64,000 bases of DNA from Nocardioides pini (GTDB lineage Bacteria; Actinomycetota; Actinomycetes; Propionibacteriales; Nocardioidaceae), in NCBI RefSeq assembly GCF_026712185.1, contig NZ_JAPPUX010000004.1, positions 434,001 through 498,000 of the forward strand, in the 5' to 3' direction. The notes under the pieces were generated by a model. It had not been told where the DNA came from. It searched no databases and was given only the letters and a program-made list of their open reading frames with translations. Position numbers and translations under genes: made by a program. Positions 26,115 through 34,902 of this stretch are shown in pieces (position 1 is the stretch's first letter; the number at the start of each line of letters is the position of its first letter).

Positions 26115-26837
26115 ATGGACAACGGATCTGGCGTCGGCGTACTCGACAAGGCAGCGCTCGTGCTCGCGGCGCTCGAGGCCGGACCGGCCACCCTGGCCGG
26201 CCTCGTGGCCGGCACCGGGCTCGCCCGACCCACCGCCCACCGGCTCGCGGTCGCGCTCGAGCACCACCGCCTCGTGGCGCGCGACATGCAGGGCCGCTTC
26301 GTGCTCGGCCCGCGACTGGCCGAGCTGTCCGCCGCCGCCGGCGAGGACCGGCTGCTCGCCGCGGCCGGCCCCGTCCTGGCCAGGCTGCGTGACATCACCG
26401 GCGAGTCCGCCCAGCTGTGGCGCCGCCAGGGCGAGCACCGCGTGTGCGTCGCCGCGGCCGAGCGCCCCTCCGGCCTGCGGGACACGATCCCGGTCGGCTC
26501 GCAGCTCACCATGAACGCCGGCTCGGCCGCGCAGATCCTCCTCGCGTGGGAGGACCCCGAGCGGATGCACCGCGGCCTGCAGAACGCCGCGTTCTCCGCG
26601 ACCGCGCTGTCCGGCATCCGCCGCCGCGGCTGGGCGCAGTCCGTCGGCGAGCGCGAGCAGGGGGTGGCCTCGGTGTCCGCCCCGGTCCGCTCCCCCGGCG
26701 GCAAGGTCATCGCCGCGGTGTCGGTCTCCGGTCCCCTCGAGCGGCTCTCCCGCCAGCCCGGCCGGATGCACGCGCCCGCCGTTCTCGCGGCCGCCGACCG
26801 GCTCTCGGAGTCGCTGCGCCGCGCCGCTTCGGAGTAG
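26115..26837 (+). CDS. ndgR: IclR-family regulator, NdgR-like (controls leuCD)
   Basis: A 240-residue regulator. The N-terminal winged helix-turn-helix ([34 protein letters not shown]) is followed by an IclR effector domain with [18 protein letters not shown] and [25 protein letters not shown]. Its position divergent from leuCD and sequence style match Streptomyces NdgR, which activates amino-acid (leu, met) and antibiotic genes. The symbol rests on synteny. The start has no Shine-Dalgarno. Confidence 0.85.
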   Translation: MDNGSGVGVLDKAALVLAALEAGPATLAGLVAGTGLARPTAHRLAVALEHHRLVARDMQGRFVLGPRLAELSAAAGEDRLLAAAGPVLARLRDITGESAQLWRRQGEHRVCVAAAERPSGLRDTIPVGSQLTMNAGSAAQILLAWEDPERMHRGLQNAAFSATALSGIRRRGWAQSVGEREQGVASVSAPVRSPGGKVIAAVSVSGPLERLSRQPGRMHAPAVLAAADRLSESLRRAASE

Positions 26838-26854
26838 GCCGCCGCTCGTCTGCG

Positions 26855-27056
26855 AAGGTGGCGGCACATGGCACGCCACCACGGCGTCCGACGGCGATCT
26901 GCCGCCACCTTCCGGCCGACCTCCGGATGGTGGCGGCACATGGCACGCCACCACGGCGTCCGACGGCGATCTGCCGCCACCTTCCGGCCGACCTCCGGAT
27001 GGTGGCGGCACACGCCACCACGGCGTCCGACGGCGATCTGCCGCCACCTTCCGGCC
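26855..27056. repeat. Three tandem 72-bp hairpin repeats
   Basis: Two identical 72-bp units lie at 26857-26928 and 26929-27000, followed by a third, 56-bp unit (27001-27056) with a 5-nt deletion and cut short. Each unit carries GGTGGCGGCA and its exact complement TGCCGCCACC 33 nt later (28 nt in unit 3). In the first copy the arms extend to 12 bp (26855-26866 with 26900-26911). An inner ACGCC/GGCGT pair forms a second stem. The array fills most of the gap after ndgR and contains no ORF of its own. Confidence 0.85.
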
Positions 27057-27083
27057 CCCGGCGAACTCGGGCAGGGTGGGTGC

Positions 27084-27665
27084 ATGGCAGACCTCGTGGA
27101 CCTCGGCCCGGCCGGCGAGCGGCTGGTCGCCGTCGCCGCCAACGTCACCGACGACCAGCTCGACGACCCGACCCCGTGCGAGGGGCGGACCGTCGGTCAG
27201 CTCGTCCAGCACCTCGTCGGGCTGACGCTCGCCTTCCGTGCCGCGGCCGACAAGGACCTCGGCCCCCTCACCGACACGAGCCCCGACGCGGCCGGCTGGC
27301 CCGACGTCCGGCCCGGCTGGCGCGAGGCACTGGCCGAGCAGGTGTCGGCGCTCGCCGCGGCCTGGCGCGAGCCCGCGGCTTGGGACGGCATGACCCGTGC
27401 CGGTGGCGTCGACCTGCCCGGCCAGGTCGGCGGTCTCGTCGCGCTCGACGAGATCGTCCTGCACGGCTGGGACCTGGCGCGGGCCACCGGTCAGCAGTAC
27501 GACTGCGACGACGCGACCGCCGAGGCGTGCATGGCGTTCGTCGGCGGTTTCGACGCGGGCGGCACGCCCGGGCTCTTCGGCCCCGCGGTCGAGGTCGGCG
27601 CCGGCGCGTCGGCGTTCGAGCAGGTGCTCGCCCGCTCGGGCCGCGACCCGCGCTGGCCCGGCTGA
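27084..27665 (+). CDS. TIGR03086-family (maleylpyruvate isomerase/DinB-like) protein
   Basis: A 193-residue four-helix protein of the actinobacterial mycothiol-isomerase/DinB-like group. It starts [41 protein letters not shown], where PTPCEGWT-like and LV.HL motifs supply metal-binding His residues, and a later [17 protein letters not shown] holds the conserved H-WDLA. Members are thought to be mycothiol-dependent enzymes; the substrate is unknown. ATG 27084 is chosen; upstream lies only the hairpin repeat array. Confidence 0.82.
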   Translation: MADLVDLGPAGERLVAVAANVTDDQLDDPTPCEGRTVGQLVQHLVGLTLAFRAAADKDLGPLTDTSPDAAGWPDVRPGWREALAEQVSALAAAWREPAAWDGMTRAGGVDLPGQVGGLVALDEIVLHGWDLARATGQQYDCDDATAEACMAFVGGFDAGGTPGLFGPAVEVGAGASAFEQVLARSGRDPRWPG

Positions 27666-27766
27666 ACGGGACCGGGCCAGGCCGGACCGGACCGGACCCG
27701 GGCGACGGGTCCAGACCGCTCCGCCGCAGCGATGACGAGGCGGCGAGCCGGTGGGACGATGCGCGC

Positions 27767-28798
27767 ATGGAGGCGCTCGCTCGTGCACTCGACGCGTTGC
27801 CCAAGGTCGACCTGCACTGCCACCTCGAAGGCACGATGCAGCCGGCGACCGTGGTCGAGCTGGCCCACAAGAACGGTGTCGCCCTCCCCACCGACGATCC
27901 GGCCGAGCTGTACTCCTACTCCTCGCTCGACGAGTTCCTCACCGTCTTCTGGCTCGTCCAGTCGACCCTCGTCGACCGCGACGACTGGGCGCGCCTGGCC
28001 CACGAGGCGGTGACCGCGAGCGCCCGGCACGGTGTCGTGCACCAGGAGTGCTTCTTCACCCCGACGCGCCACCTGGCGAGCGGCCAGAGGCTCGCGGGCA
28101 TCGTCGCGGGGCTCGACGAGGGTCTCTCCGCGGCGGAGACGGAGACCGGCACGACGTGTCGGCTCGTCGTCGACATGGACCGCGCGTTCGGCCCCGAGGC
28201 GGGTCGCCAGCTCGTCGAGGAGCTCGTCGACCTCAGGTCGGCCGGCTCGCCGGGCGCGGAGCGGGTGATCGGCGTCGGCATGGACTCGACCGAGCTGGGC
28301 GTCGACTCCACGACTTACGCCCCGGCGTACGACGTCGCGCGAGCGGCCGGGCTCCGGCGCACCGGCCACCAGGGGGAGAACGCCACGGCGCGGCAGGTCG
28401 CGAAGTGCCTCGACGCCCTCGGGCTCGAGCGGGTGGACCACGGCGTGCCGGTCCTCGACAGCGCGGTCCTGACCGCACGGATGGTCGACGAACGCATCCC
28501 CATCACCGTCTGTCCGACGTCCAACGTGGTAATCGCCCGCTGCTTCGACCGCCTCGAGGACCACGTCCTGCCCCGGATGCGCGCGGCCGGCCTGCTCGCG
28601 ACCGTCAACACCGACGATCCGGCGCTGAGCGACCTCGACCTCGGCCGGGAGTACGCCGCCGTGGCGGAGGCCTTCGGCTGGGGCTGGAACCAGATGGTCG
28701 AGATCGCCCTCGACGGCATCGAGGCGAGCTGGCTCGACGACTCGGAGAAGGCGGACCTCCGGACCCTCGTGGCGATGAGCGACGGACCGCCGCCGTAG
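27767..28798 (+). CDS. add: Adenosine/adenine deaminase family protein
   Basis: A 343-residue metal-dependent TIM-barrel deaminase. Metal ligands H17 and H19 are in PKVDLHCHLEG. The catalytic glutamate is in GHQGEN, a metal-site histidine in RVDHGVPVLD, and the final aspartate pair in TVNTDDPALSD. RVDHG and CPTSN are closer to the adenine deaminase branch than to classical adenosine deaminases (RIGHG), so the substrate could be adenine rather than adenosine. It follows the TIGR03086 gene by about 100 nt. Confidence 0.87.
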   Translation: MEALARALDALPKVDLHCHLEGTMQPATVVELAHKNGVALPTDDPAELYSYSSLDEFLTVFWLVQSTLVDRDDWARLAHEAVTASARHGVVHQECFFTPTRHLASGQRLAGIVAGLDEGLSAAETETGTTCRLVVDMDRAFGPEAGRQLVEELVDLRSAGSPGAERVIGVGMDSTELGVDSTTYAPAYDVARAAGLRRTGHQGENATARQVAKCLDALGLERVDHGVPVLDSAVLTARMVDERIPITVCPTSNVVIARCFDRLEDHVLPRMRAAGLLATVNTDDPALSDLDLGREYAAVAEAFGWGWNQMVEIALDGIEASWLDDSEKADLRTLVAMSDGPPP

Positions 28799-28825
28799 GC
28801 CCCGTCGCGCTCGCCGCTGCGTGGC

Positions 28826-29308
28826 TCAGAACAGCGCGTCCTGCTCGAGCTCGAGCAGCTGCTGCTTGCGCTCGATCCCGCCGGCGTAGCCGGTCAGCGT
28901 GCCGTTGGCGCCGATGACGCGGTGGCAGGGCACCACGATCGGGATCGGGTTGCGACCGTTGGCCAGCCCGACGGCGCGCGAGGCGGCGTTGGTCATGCCC
29001 AGCCGTCCGGCGATCTCGCCGTAGGACGCGGTCTCGCCGTAGCCGATGAGCCCGACCTGGGTCCACACGCGCTGCTGGAAGTCGGTGCCGACAGGTGCGA
29101 GCGGCAGGTCGAAGTCGGTGAGGTCGCGCCGGAAGTACGCCGTCAGCTGGCGCACGGCCTCGACGAGCACGGGCGCGTCGTCGGAGCGCGCGCCCAGGGG
29201 CCGGCCGTCGGTGGGCTGGCGGAATGGTGAGAACTCGATCGCCACGATCGAGCCGTCGCGCTCGACGATGCGCAGGTCGCCCACGGGTGAGGGCATCACG
29301 GTCCACAT
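28826..29308 (-). CDS. ogt: Methylated-DNA--[protein]-cysteine S-methyltransferase
   Basis: A 160-residue suicide repair protein that removes alkyl groups from O6-alkylguanine. The active site IVVPCHRV contains Cys128. YGETASYGEIAGRLGMTNAASRAVGLANGRNP is the DNA-binding helix-turn-helix with the Arg finger. ATG 29308 (MWTVMPSPVGDL) lies directly after the Ada-AlkA stop at 29310, so the two repair genes form an operon. Confidence 0.95.
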   Translation of the reverse strand: MWTVMPSPVGDLRIVERDGSIVAIEFSPFRQPTDGRPLGARSDDAPVLVEAVRQLTAYFRRDLTDFDLPLAPVGTDFQQRVWTQVGLIGYGETASYGEIAGRLGMTNAASRAVGLANGRNPIPIVVPCHRVIGANGTLTGYAGGIERKQQLLELEQDALF

Positions 29309-29309
29309 G

Positions 29310-30824
29310 TCAGTTCTCCTCATCGGCGCGGGGCGGTGCGGGGGTGTCGGGCATCAGGGTGTTCCAGAGGTGCATCAGGGCGTAGGAGCGCCACGGCCTC
29401 CACCGCTCGGGGTCGGGGTCGCCGCCCCCGGACGTCGCGAGGTCGGCCAGCAGCCGGCGCACCGCGAGGTCGGTGGGCAGGAAGACGTCGGGGTGCCCGA
29501 GGGCCCGCATCGCGACGTAGTCGGCCGTCCACGGGCCGATGCCGGGCAGGTCCAGCAGCGCGCGTCGTACGTCGTCGCGGTCGGGGCCGCGGTCGAGCAG
29601 CACCGTGCCGTCGGCGAGCGCCGTGGCCAGCCCGACGAGCGCACGGCCGCGCGCGCGGGGCATCGGCAGCGTGGCCGGGTCGGCGGCCGCGAGCGTCGCG
29701 GCGTCGGGGAAGAGGTGGGTCAGGCCGGGGACGTCGGTCTCGACGGGACGTCCGTACTCGGCGACGAGCCGGCCGGCGACCGTGCGGGCGCCGGTGACGC
29801 TGACCTGCTGGCCGATGACCGTGCGGATCGCGGTCTCGTCGCCGTCGACCTGGCCGGGGACGCGGAGGCCGGGGGTGGCGCGGACGAGGTCGCCGATCGC
29901 GGGGTCGGCCGCGAGGTGGTCGTCCACCGCCCGCGGGTCGCAGTCGGCGTCGAGCAGGCGACGTACGCGCTCGCTCGCGGCCGCCGTGTCGCGCAGGTCC
30001 TCGAGCCGGAACTCGGCGGTGACGAAGGCGGTGCCCCCGCCGGCGCGGTCGGACGTGTCGGGCAGGTCGTCCAGCTCGACGCGCACGGTGCCGCTGCCGT
30101 GGGGCAGGTCGAGGGTGCGGGCGTACCAGCCGGGTGCAGCAACCTCCACGCCCGGCACGAGGTGGTAGGCGAGGAAGTCGAGCATCCGCCGCCCGGCGAA
30201 CGGGGTGCGGACGGGCAGGCGCATGGTCACGGCGCCTGCCGTGCGGGCGCCCGCGCGGCGACCACGCAGCTCGCTGGGCGAGGAGGCGTAGATCTCGCGC
30301 AGGGTCTCGTTGAACTGCCGGACGCTGGCGAAGCCGGCCGCGAAGGCCACGTCGGTCAGCGGCAGGTCGGTCGTCTCGATGAGCACACGCGCGCTCTGCG
30401 CGCGCCGCGCCCGGGCCAGTGCCAGCGGGCCCGCGCCCAGCTGCTGGGTCAGCAGCCGCCCGAGGTGACGCGGGGTGTAGCCGATCCGTCGGGCCAGGCC
30501 GTCGACCCCCTCGCGGTCGACGAGCCCGTCCGCGATCAGGCGCATTGCCCGCCCGGCGACGTCGGCGGCGACGTCCCACTCCGGACTGCCGGGCGTCGCG
30601 TCCGGCAGGCAGCGCTTGCAGGCGCGGTAGCCGGCGGCGTGGGCACTCGCAGCCGTGGGGTGGAACGTGACGTTGGCCGGCGCGGGCGTCCGTGCCGGGC
30701 ACGACGGCCGGCAGTAGATGCCGGTGGTGCGGACCGCGGTGTAGAACACCCCGTCGAAGCGGCGGTCCCTGCTCCGGACGGCGCGGTAGCAGGCCTCGGT
30801 GTCGAGGTGCCCGGTCGGTGTCAT
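29310..30824 (-). CDS. Ada-AlkA fusion: alkylation sensor/regulator with 3-methyladenine glycosylase
   Basis: A 504-residue fusion. Residues 1-80 are the Ada zinc domain with Cys38, Cys42, Cys69 and Cys72 (IYCRPSC and CKRC), where Cys38 accepts methyl groups from phosphotriesters. Residues ~85-190 are an AraC-type HTH (GVDGLARRIGYTPRHLGRLL and DVAFAAGFASVRQFN). Residues ~200-290 are the AlkA N-domain, and ~300-490 an HhH-GPD glycosylase with LPGIGPWTADYVAMRALG and the catalytic Asp in FLPTDLAVR. Methylation likely switches it to an activator of its own operon with ogt. Confidence 0.94.
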   Translation of the reverse strand: MTPTGHLDTEACYRAVRSRDRRFDGVFYTAVRTTGIYCRPSCPARTPAPANVTFHPTAASAHAAGYRACKRCLPDATPGSPEWDVAADVAGRAMRLIADGLVDREGVDGLARRIGYTPRHLGRLLTQQLGAGPLALARARRAQSARVLIETTDLPLTDVAFAAGFASVRQFNETLREIYASSPSELRGRRAGARTAGAVTMRLPVRTPFAGRRMLDFLAYHLVPGVEVAAPGWYARTLDLPHGSGTVRVELDDLPDTSDRAGGGTAFVTAEFRLEDLRDTAAASERVRRLLDADCDPRAVDDHLAADPAIGDLVRATPGLRVPGQVDGDETAIRTVIGQQVSVTGARTVAGRLVAEYGRPVETDVPGLTHLFPDAATLAAADPATLPMPRARGRALVGLATALADGTVLLDRGPDRDDVRRALLDLPGIGPWTADYVAMRALGHPDVFLPTDLAVRRLLADLATSGGGDPDPERWRPWRSYALMHLWNTLMPDTPAPPRADEEN

Positions 30825-30922
30825 GACCCGAGCCTGTCACCCGACGACACGTCGCACCAGCGGAAATCGGACACTGCCGCGGGGTGCCGGTCGCGGGTGT
30901 GTGCGCGCCTCGCCGGACAGGA

Positions 30923-31612
30923 CTACCCGACCGGGCGGTAGCGGCGCTCGGGCCGTCCGGCTCCGCCGTACTGCAGGCGCACCACCGCGGTGCCGCGGGC
31001 GACGAAGTGCTCGAGGTATCGGCGCGCGGAGACCCGGGAGATCCCGACGAGGTCGGCGCACTCCCCCGCCGAGAGCTCGGCGGCGCCGCGCAGCGCGTCC
31101 AGCACCGCCTCGGCGGTCTCGGGGCTGAGCCCCTTGGGCAGGCTCGCCGCCGGTGCGGGCGCGGCGGCCGCGGCACCGAAGACCGCGTCGATGTCGTCCT
31201 GGCCGGGCGCGCCCGAGCCCGACAGCGCGAGCTGCGCGGCGCGGAACGTCTCGAGCCGTGCGCGCAGGTCCTCGTAGTCGAACGGTTTCACGAGGTAGTG
31301 GACCGCTCCCCCGGACGCCGCGGCGCGGACCGTGTCGGCCTCGCGCGCGGCCGTCACCACCAGCACGCCGACGTCGTCGCCGCCGGCCCGGAGCCGTCGC
31401 AGCACGTCGATGCCGGTCATGTCGGGCAGGTGCACGTCGAGCAGGACCAGGTCGGGACGCAGCCGGGCGATGTCGTCAAGGGCGGCCTGTCCGTTGGTGG
31501 CGACGCCGACGACGGCGAAGCCCTCGGTGCGCTCCACGAACTGGGTGTGGATGCGCGCCACCATGAAGTCGTCGTCGACCACCAGCACCGTGAGGTCGTC
31601 CGTCCCGCTCAC
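30923..31612 (-). CDS. Response regulator, CitB/DcuR family
   Basis: A 229-residue regulator. The receiver domain has the acidic pair in LVVDDDFMVAR, phospho-acceptor Asp59 in LVLLDVHLPDM and Lys in YLVKPFD. The C-terminal part (~155-225) is the helix-turn-helix typical of CitB/DcuR (GLSPETAEAVLDAL ... ELSAGECADLVGISRVSARRYLEHF). GTG 31612 overlaps the kinase stop by 4 nt (GTGA). Its partner kinase is upstream and the likely target is the divergent tctCBA operon. Confidence 0.93.
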   Translation of the reverse strand: MSGTDDLTVLVVDDDFMVARIHTQFVERTEGFAVVGVATNGQAALDDIARLRPDLVLLDVHLPDMTGIDVLRRLRAGGDDVGVLVVTAAREADTVRAAASGGAVHYLVKPFDYEDLRARLETFRAAQLALSGSGAPGQDDIDAVFGAAAAAPAPAASLPKGLSPETAEAVLDALRGAAELSAGECADLVGISRVSARRYLEHFVARGTAVVRLQYGGAGRPERRYRPVG

Positions 31613-33219
31613 CCGACCTCCGCTCCCGGCAACCGCACCTCGAACACCGCACCGGTGCCGTCCTGGCCCGCACGGACCCCGACCGCGCCTCCCCGACGCT
31701 CGCAGACGACCTGCACGAGCGCCAGTCCGACACCCCGCCCCTCGACCGTCGGCGCCTTGGAGCTCCAGCCGCGGCGGAAGATCCGGCCCACCTCGTCGGG
31801 CGGGACGCCGGGGCCGGTGTCGGTCACGGTCATCCGGACGACGTCGCCCTCGAGGCACAGCGCGACCTCGACCGAGGTCCCGCCGACCGACACCGAGGCG
31901 TCCACGGCGTTGTCGACCAGGTTGCCCAGCACCGTGCCGACGTCGGTGGAGGCCTCGGGGTCGAGCCGCGGCAGGCTGCTGTCGTCGGCGATCCGGAGCT
32001 CCACGCCCCGCTCGACGGCAAGGCTCGTCTTCGCGATGAGGAGTGCGGCGACGGCCGGGTCGTCCACGTGCGCCAGCACCGCGTCGGAGATCTCGCGGCG
32101 GCGCCGGCTCAGGGTGCCGACCAGGCGAGAGACCTCGTCGTACTCACCGAGCTGGACGAGCCCGGAGATGGTGTGGAGCTGGTTGTGGAACTCGTGGGTC
32201 TGGGCCCGCAGCGTGTTGGTGATGGACTCGCGTGCGCTGAGCTCGCTCTGCAGGGCCAGCAGCTCGGTGCGGTCGCGCAGCGTGGTCACCGCCGCGACGC
32301 GGCGTCCGCCCTCCACCACCGGGTTGCGGTTGACCACCAGGACCCGCTCGCCCAGCACCACGACCCGGTCGCGGATCTCCGCGTCGTCGGACAACAGGTC
32401 CCGCACGGCCGGGTCGAGGTCGAGATCGTCGATCCGGCGGCCCTCGACGTCGCCGTCGAGGCCGATCAGCTCGCGCGCGCTGTCGCTCAGCACGGTGACG
32501 GTCCCGTCGTCGGCGACGGCGACGACCCCCTCGCGGATCGAGTGCAGGAGCGCTTCACGCTGGTCGGCCAGGGCCGCGATGGCGGCAGGCTCGAGCCCCC
32601 GGGTGCGACGACGGATCAGCCGCGAGAGCAGGAACGAGCCCGCCACGCCGAGCCCCAGGGCGAACCCGGCGAAGGTCAACAGGTCGGGCAGCACGCTGCG
32701 GGCCCGCTCGCGCCACGTGGGGTACTCCTCCGCGACCATCGAGATGCCGACGAGGTCGCCCCCGTCGTCGATGATCGGCACCTGGGCCGCGATCGACGGC
32801 GTACCGAAGTCGTCGACGTCACCGGTCCAGGTGCGCAGCTGCTGGACGGTGCTCGAGCCGAGGTCGATGTGCTGCCCGCGACCGCCGAAGTCGCTGCTGA
32901 CGAGCACCCGCCCCTCCGGGTCGGTGAGGTAGACGCCGCTGGCCTGCACGTCGTTCCGCTTGCGCTGGGTGTACGACGTCAGCGTCCCGCGCCTGCTCTC
33001 GACCCGGTCCTTGACGAAGGCGTCGCGGACGACGGCGGTGTTGGCCATCGACTCCGCCGCGGACCGCATCCGCGCACCGCGGGTGTCGCGGAAGTCGGCG
33101 TCGCTCTGCTGGACCGAGACGATGCTCGCCAGCGCCACGACCGCGAGGAGCACCGTCAGCTGCAGCACCAGGAACTGGCCGGCGAGCGTCGCCGGCCACC
33201 AGCGCGAGCGTGACCACAA
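31609..33219 (-). CDS. Sensor histidine kinase, CitA/DcuS family
   Basis: A ~536-residue membrane kinase. One N-terminal TM helix (~15-38), an extracytoplasmic Cache/PDC-type sensor (~40-175), a second TM (around LLTFAGFALGLGVAGSFLL), a PAS domain, then a SpoB-type dimerisation helix with HEFHNQLHTISGL and a HATPase_c domain (NLVDNAVDAS, DTGPGVPPDE, GRGVGLALV). Homologues sense citrate or C4-dicarboxylates. No ATG/GTG fits; TTG 33219 has GGAGG 9 nt upstream, and another TTG at 33228 touches that GGAGG. It is divergent from tctC. Confidence 0.93.
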   Translation of the reverse strand: MWSRSRWWPATLAGQFLVLQLTVLLAVVALASIVSVQQSDADFRDTRGARMRSAAESMANTAVVRDAFVKDRVESRRGTLTSYTQRKRNDVQASGVYLTDPEGRVLVSSDFGGRGQHIDLGSSTVQQLRTWTGDVDDFGTPSIAAQVPIIDDGGDLVGISMVAEEYPTWRERARSVLPDLLTFAGFALGLGVAGSFLLSRLIRRRTRGLEPAAIAALADQREALLHSIREGVVAVADDGTVTVLSDSARELIGLDGDVEGRRIDDLDLDPAVRDLLSDDAEIRDRVVVLGERVLVVNRNPVVEGGRRVAAVTTLRDRTELLALQSELSARESITNTLRAQTHEFHNQLHTISGLVQLGEYDEVSRLVGTLSRRRREISDAVLAHVDDPAVAALLIAKTSLAVERGVELRIADDSSLPRLDPEASTDVGTVLGNLVDNAVDASVSVGGTSVEVALCLEGDVVRMTVTDTGPGVPPDEVGRIFRRGWSSKAPTVEGRGVGLALVQVVCERRGGAVGVRAGQDGTGAVFEVRLPGAEVG

Positions 33220-33247
33220 GTTCCACAACCTCCATTGCTTACCCAAC

Positions 33248-33285
33248 CGTGACGACCGCCACAGGAGTCTCCCACCATCGTCACG
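33248..33285. promoter_or_regulatory. Inverted repeat between CitA-type kinase and tctC (candidate operator)
   Basis: CGTGACGA (33248-33255) and its exact complement TCGTCACG (33278-33285) are 30 nt centre to centre, about three helical turns, which would suit a response-regulator dimer pair. This is the only clear dyad in the 115-nt divergent region. Confidence 0.4.
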
Positions 33286-33334
33286 TCGGTCCGACGACAC
33301 GGACCGCCGAGAGCCGCAGAGAGATGGAGACCAG

Positions 33335-34360
33335 ATGCTGCGCCACCGGACGAGGCGGACCACGCGGACCAGACGGGCCACACGGGCCGCGGCCGCGCTG
33401 ACGGCGCTCACCGCCGTCGTGCTGCTCGCGACCGGCTGCGGGGTGACCCGCGGGCCCCAGACCGCCGACGACCTCACCATGCTGATCCCCAACAGCCCGG
33501 GCGGCGGCTACGACCAGACCGGTCGCACCGCGATCGCGGTCATGGAGAACGCCGACATCAGCCCCGGCTCGTTCGAGGTCACCAACGTGATCGGCGCCGG
33601 CGGCTCGGTCGCCATGACGCGACTGATGAACGCCGAGGGCGACGAGCGCACCATGATGACCGCCGGGCTCGGCGTCGTCGGGTCGCTCTACTCCTTCGGC
33701 GCCCCCTACAAGCTCGACGACGCGACGCCGCTCGCCCAGCTCATCGAGGACCAGGAGGGCGTGCTGGTCCCGGCCGACTCGCCGTTCGAGTCGATCGACG
33801 ACCTCGTCGCCGCCTGGAAGAAGGACCCCGACTCGGTCGTCATCGGCGGCGGCTCGTCGCCGGGCGGCCCGGACCACCTCTTCCCGATGCAGCTGGCCAC
33901 CGCGGTCGGCGTCGACCCCCGCGAGCTGCGCTACGTCGTGTACGACGGCGGCGGCCCGCTGACCACGGCCCTGCTCGGCAACAAGATCGACGTCGGCTTC
34001 TCCGGGGTCGGCGAGTTCGAGGGGCCGCTGTCGTCCGGTGAGCTGCGGCTGCTGGCCGTCTCCGGCGAGGACCGGCTCGAGGGCGAGGGCATCAGCGAGT
34101 CGCCCACCCTGACCGAGGCCGGCATCGACCTGGTCTTCACCAACTGGCGCGGCGTCTTCGCGCCCCCCGGCATCAGCGACCAGCGGCGCGACGAGCTGAT
34201 CGCGATGCTCGAGGAGATGCACGACACCCCCGAGTGGAAGCAAGCGCTCGAGGACAACGGCTGGATCGACGAGTTCAAGACCGGCGACGACTTCACGACT
34301 TTCCTGCAGGAGCAGGACGAGCGCGTCGCCACCACCCTCGAGGAGCTGGACCTGCTGTGA
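33335..34360 (+). CDS. tctC: Tripartite tricarboxylate transporter, substrate-binding lipoprotein TctC
   Basis: A 341-residue TctC/Bug-family binding protein. The signal ends at a lipobox LLATGC with Cys35, so the protein is anchored outside the membrane. Family motifs are LTMLIPNSPGGGYDQTGRT, NVIGAGGSVAMTRLM and YDGGGPLTTALLGNKIDVGFSG. ATG 33335 has GGAG 6 nt upstream. It is first in the tctCBA operon; homologues bind citrate or related tricarboxylates. Confidence 0.93.
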   Translation: MLRHRTRRTTRTRRATRAAAALTALTAVVLLATGCGVTRGPQTADDLTMLIPNSPGGGYDQTGRTAIAVMENADISPGSFEVTNVIGAGGSVAMTRLMNAEGDERTMMTAGLGVVGSLYSFGAPYKLDDATPLAQLIEDQEGVLVPADSPFESIDDLVAAWKKDPDSVVIGGGSSPGGPDHLFPMQLATAVGVDPRELRYVVYDGGGPLTTALLGNKIDVGFSGVGEFEGPLSSGELRLLAVSGEDRLEGEGISESPTLTEAGIDLVFTNWRGVFAPPGISDQRRDELIAMLEEMHDTPEWKQALEDNGWIDEFKTGDDFTTFLQEQDERVATTLEELDLL

Positions 34361-34902
34361 GCACACCACTCGACACCCCCACCGACCCGGGGTCCGCCGC
34401 GTCCTCGCGGTCGACACCCGGTCCCGACCGCGACCTCGCCCAGCTCGGCCTCGCCGCGCTCCTGGTAGTCGTCGGCGCCTACACCTTCTGGGAGGCCACC
34501 ACGCTGCGCGTCGGCTTCGGCGACCCGGTCGGCCCGCGCGTCTTCCCGTACGTCATCGGCGCCGTCACCGTGCTGCTCGGCGTGCTCCTGGCCATCGCCA
34601 CCCTGCGCGGCGACGTGCCCGAGGCCGAGGGCGGTGAGGACATCGACCTGCGCCACCCCGCGGACTGGACGACCGTCCTCAAGCTGGTCGGCGTCCTGCT
34701 CTTCACCGTCCTGACGATCTCGTTCCTCGGCTGGGCCGTGAGCGGCGCGCTGCTGTTCGTCGGGTCGGCATGGTCGCTCGGCAGCCGCACGCTGCTGCGT
34801 GACGTCATCGTCGGCTTCGTGCTGTCGGTGGCGAGCTGGTACTTCTTCCACGAGGGCCTCGGCGTGATCCTCCCGGCCGGGATCCTGGACGGGGTGCTCT
34901 GA
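34357..34902 (+). CDS. tctB: Tripartite tricarboxylate transporter, small membrane subunit TctB
   Basis: A 181-residue protein with four predicted TM helices (around 30-47, 65-83, 105-123 and 145-160). [25 protein letters not shown] is the conserved region of TctB (DUF1468). The start GTG overlaps the tctC stop (GTGA), and the stop overlaps the tctA start, showing coupled translation. It forms the membrane channel with TctA. Confidence 0.92.
   Translation: MSTPLDTPTDPGSAASSRSTPGPDRDLAQLGLAALLVVVGAYTFWEATTLRVGFGDPVGPRVFPYVIGAVTVLLGVLLAIATLRGDVPEAEGGEDIDLRHPADWTTVLKLVGVLLFTVLTISFLGWAVSGALLFVGSAWSLGSRTLLRDVIVGFVLSVASWYFFHEGLGVILPAGILDGVL

Noticed and set aside
26855..27056. CRISPR array
   Set aside because: The units are contiguous 72-bp hairpins with no spacers and no cas genes nearby.
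33210..33401. Alternative tctC start at an upstream ATG (METRCC) near 33324
   Set aside because: That ATG is in another frame; ATG 33335 gives the correct signal peptide and lipobox.
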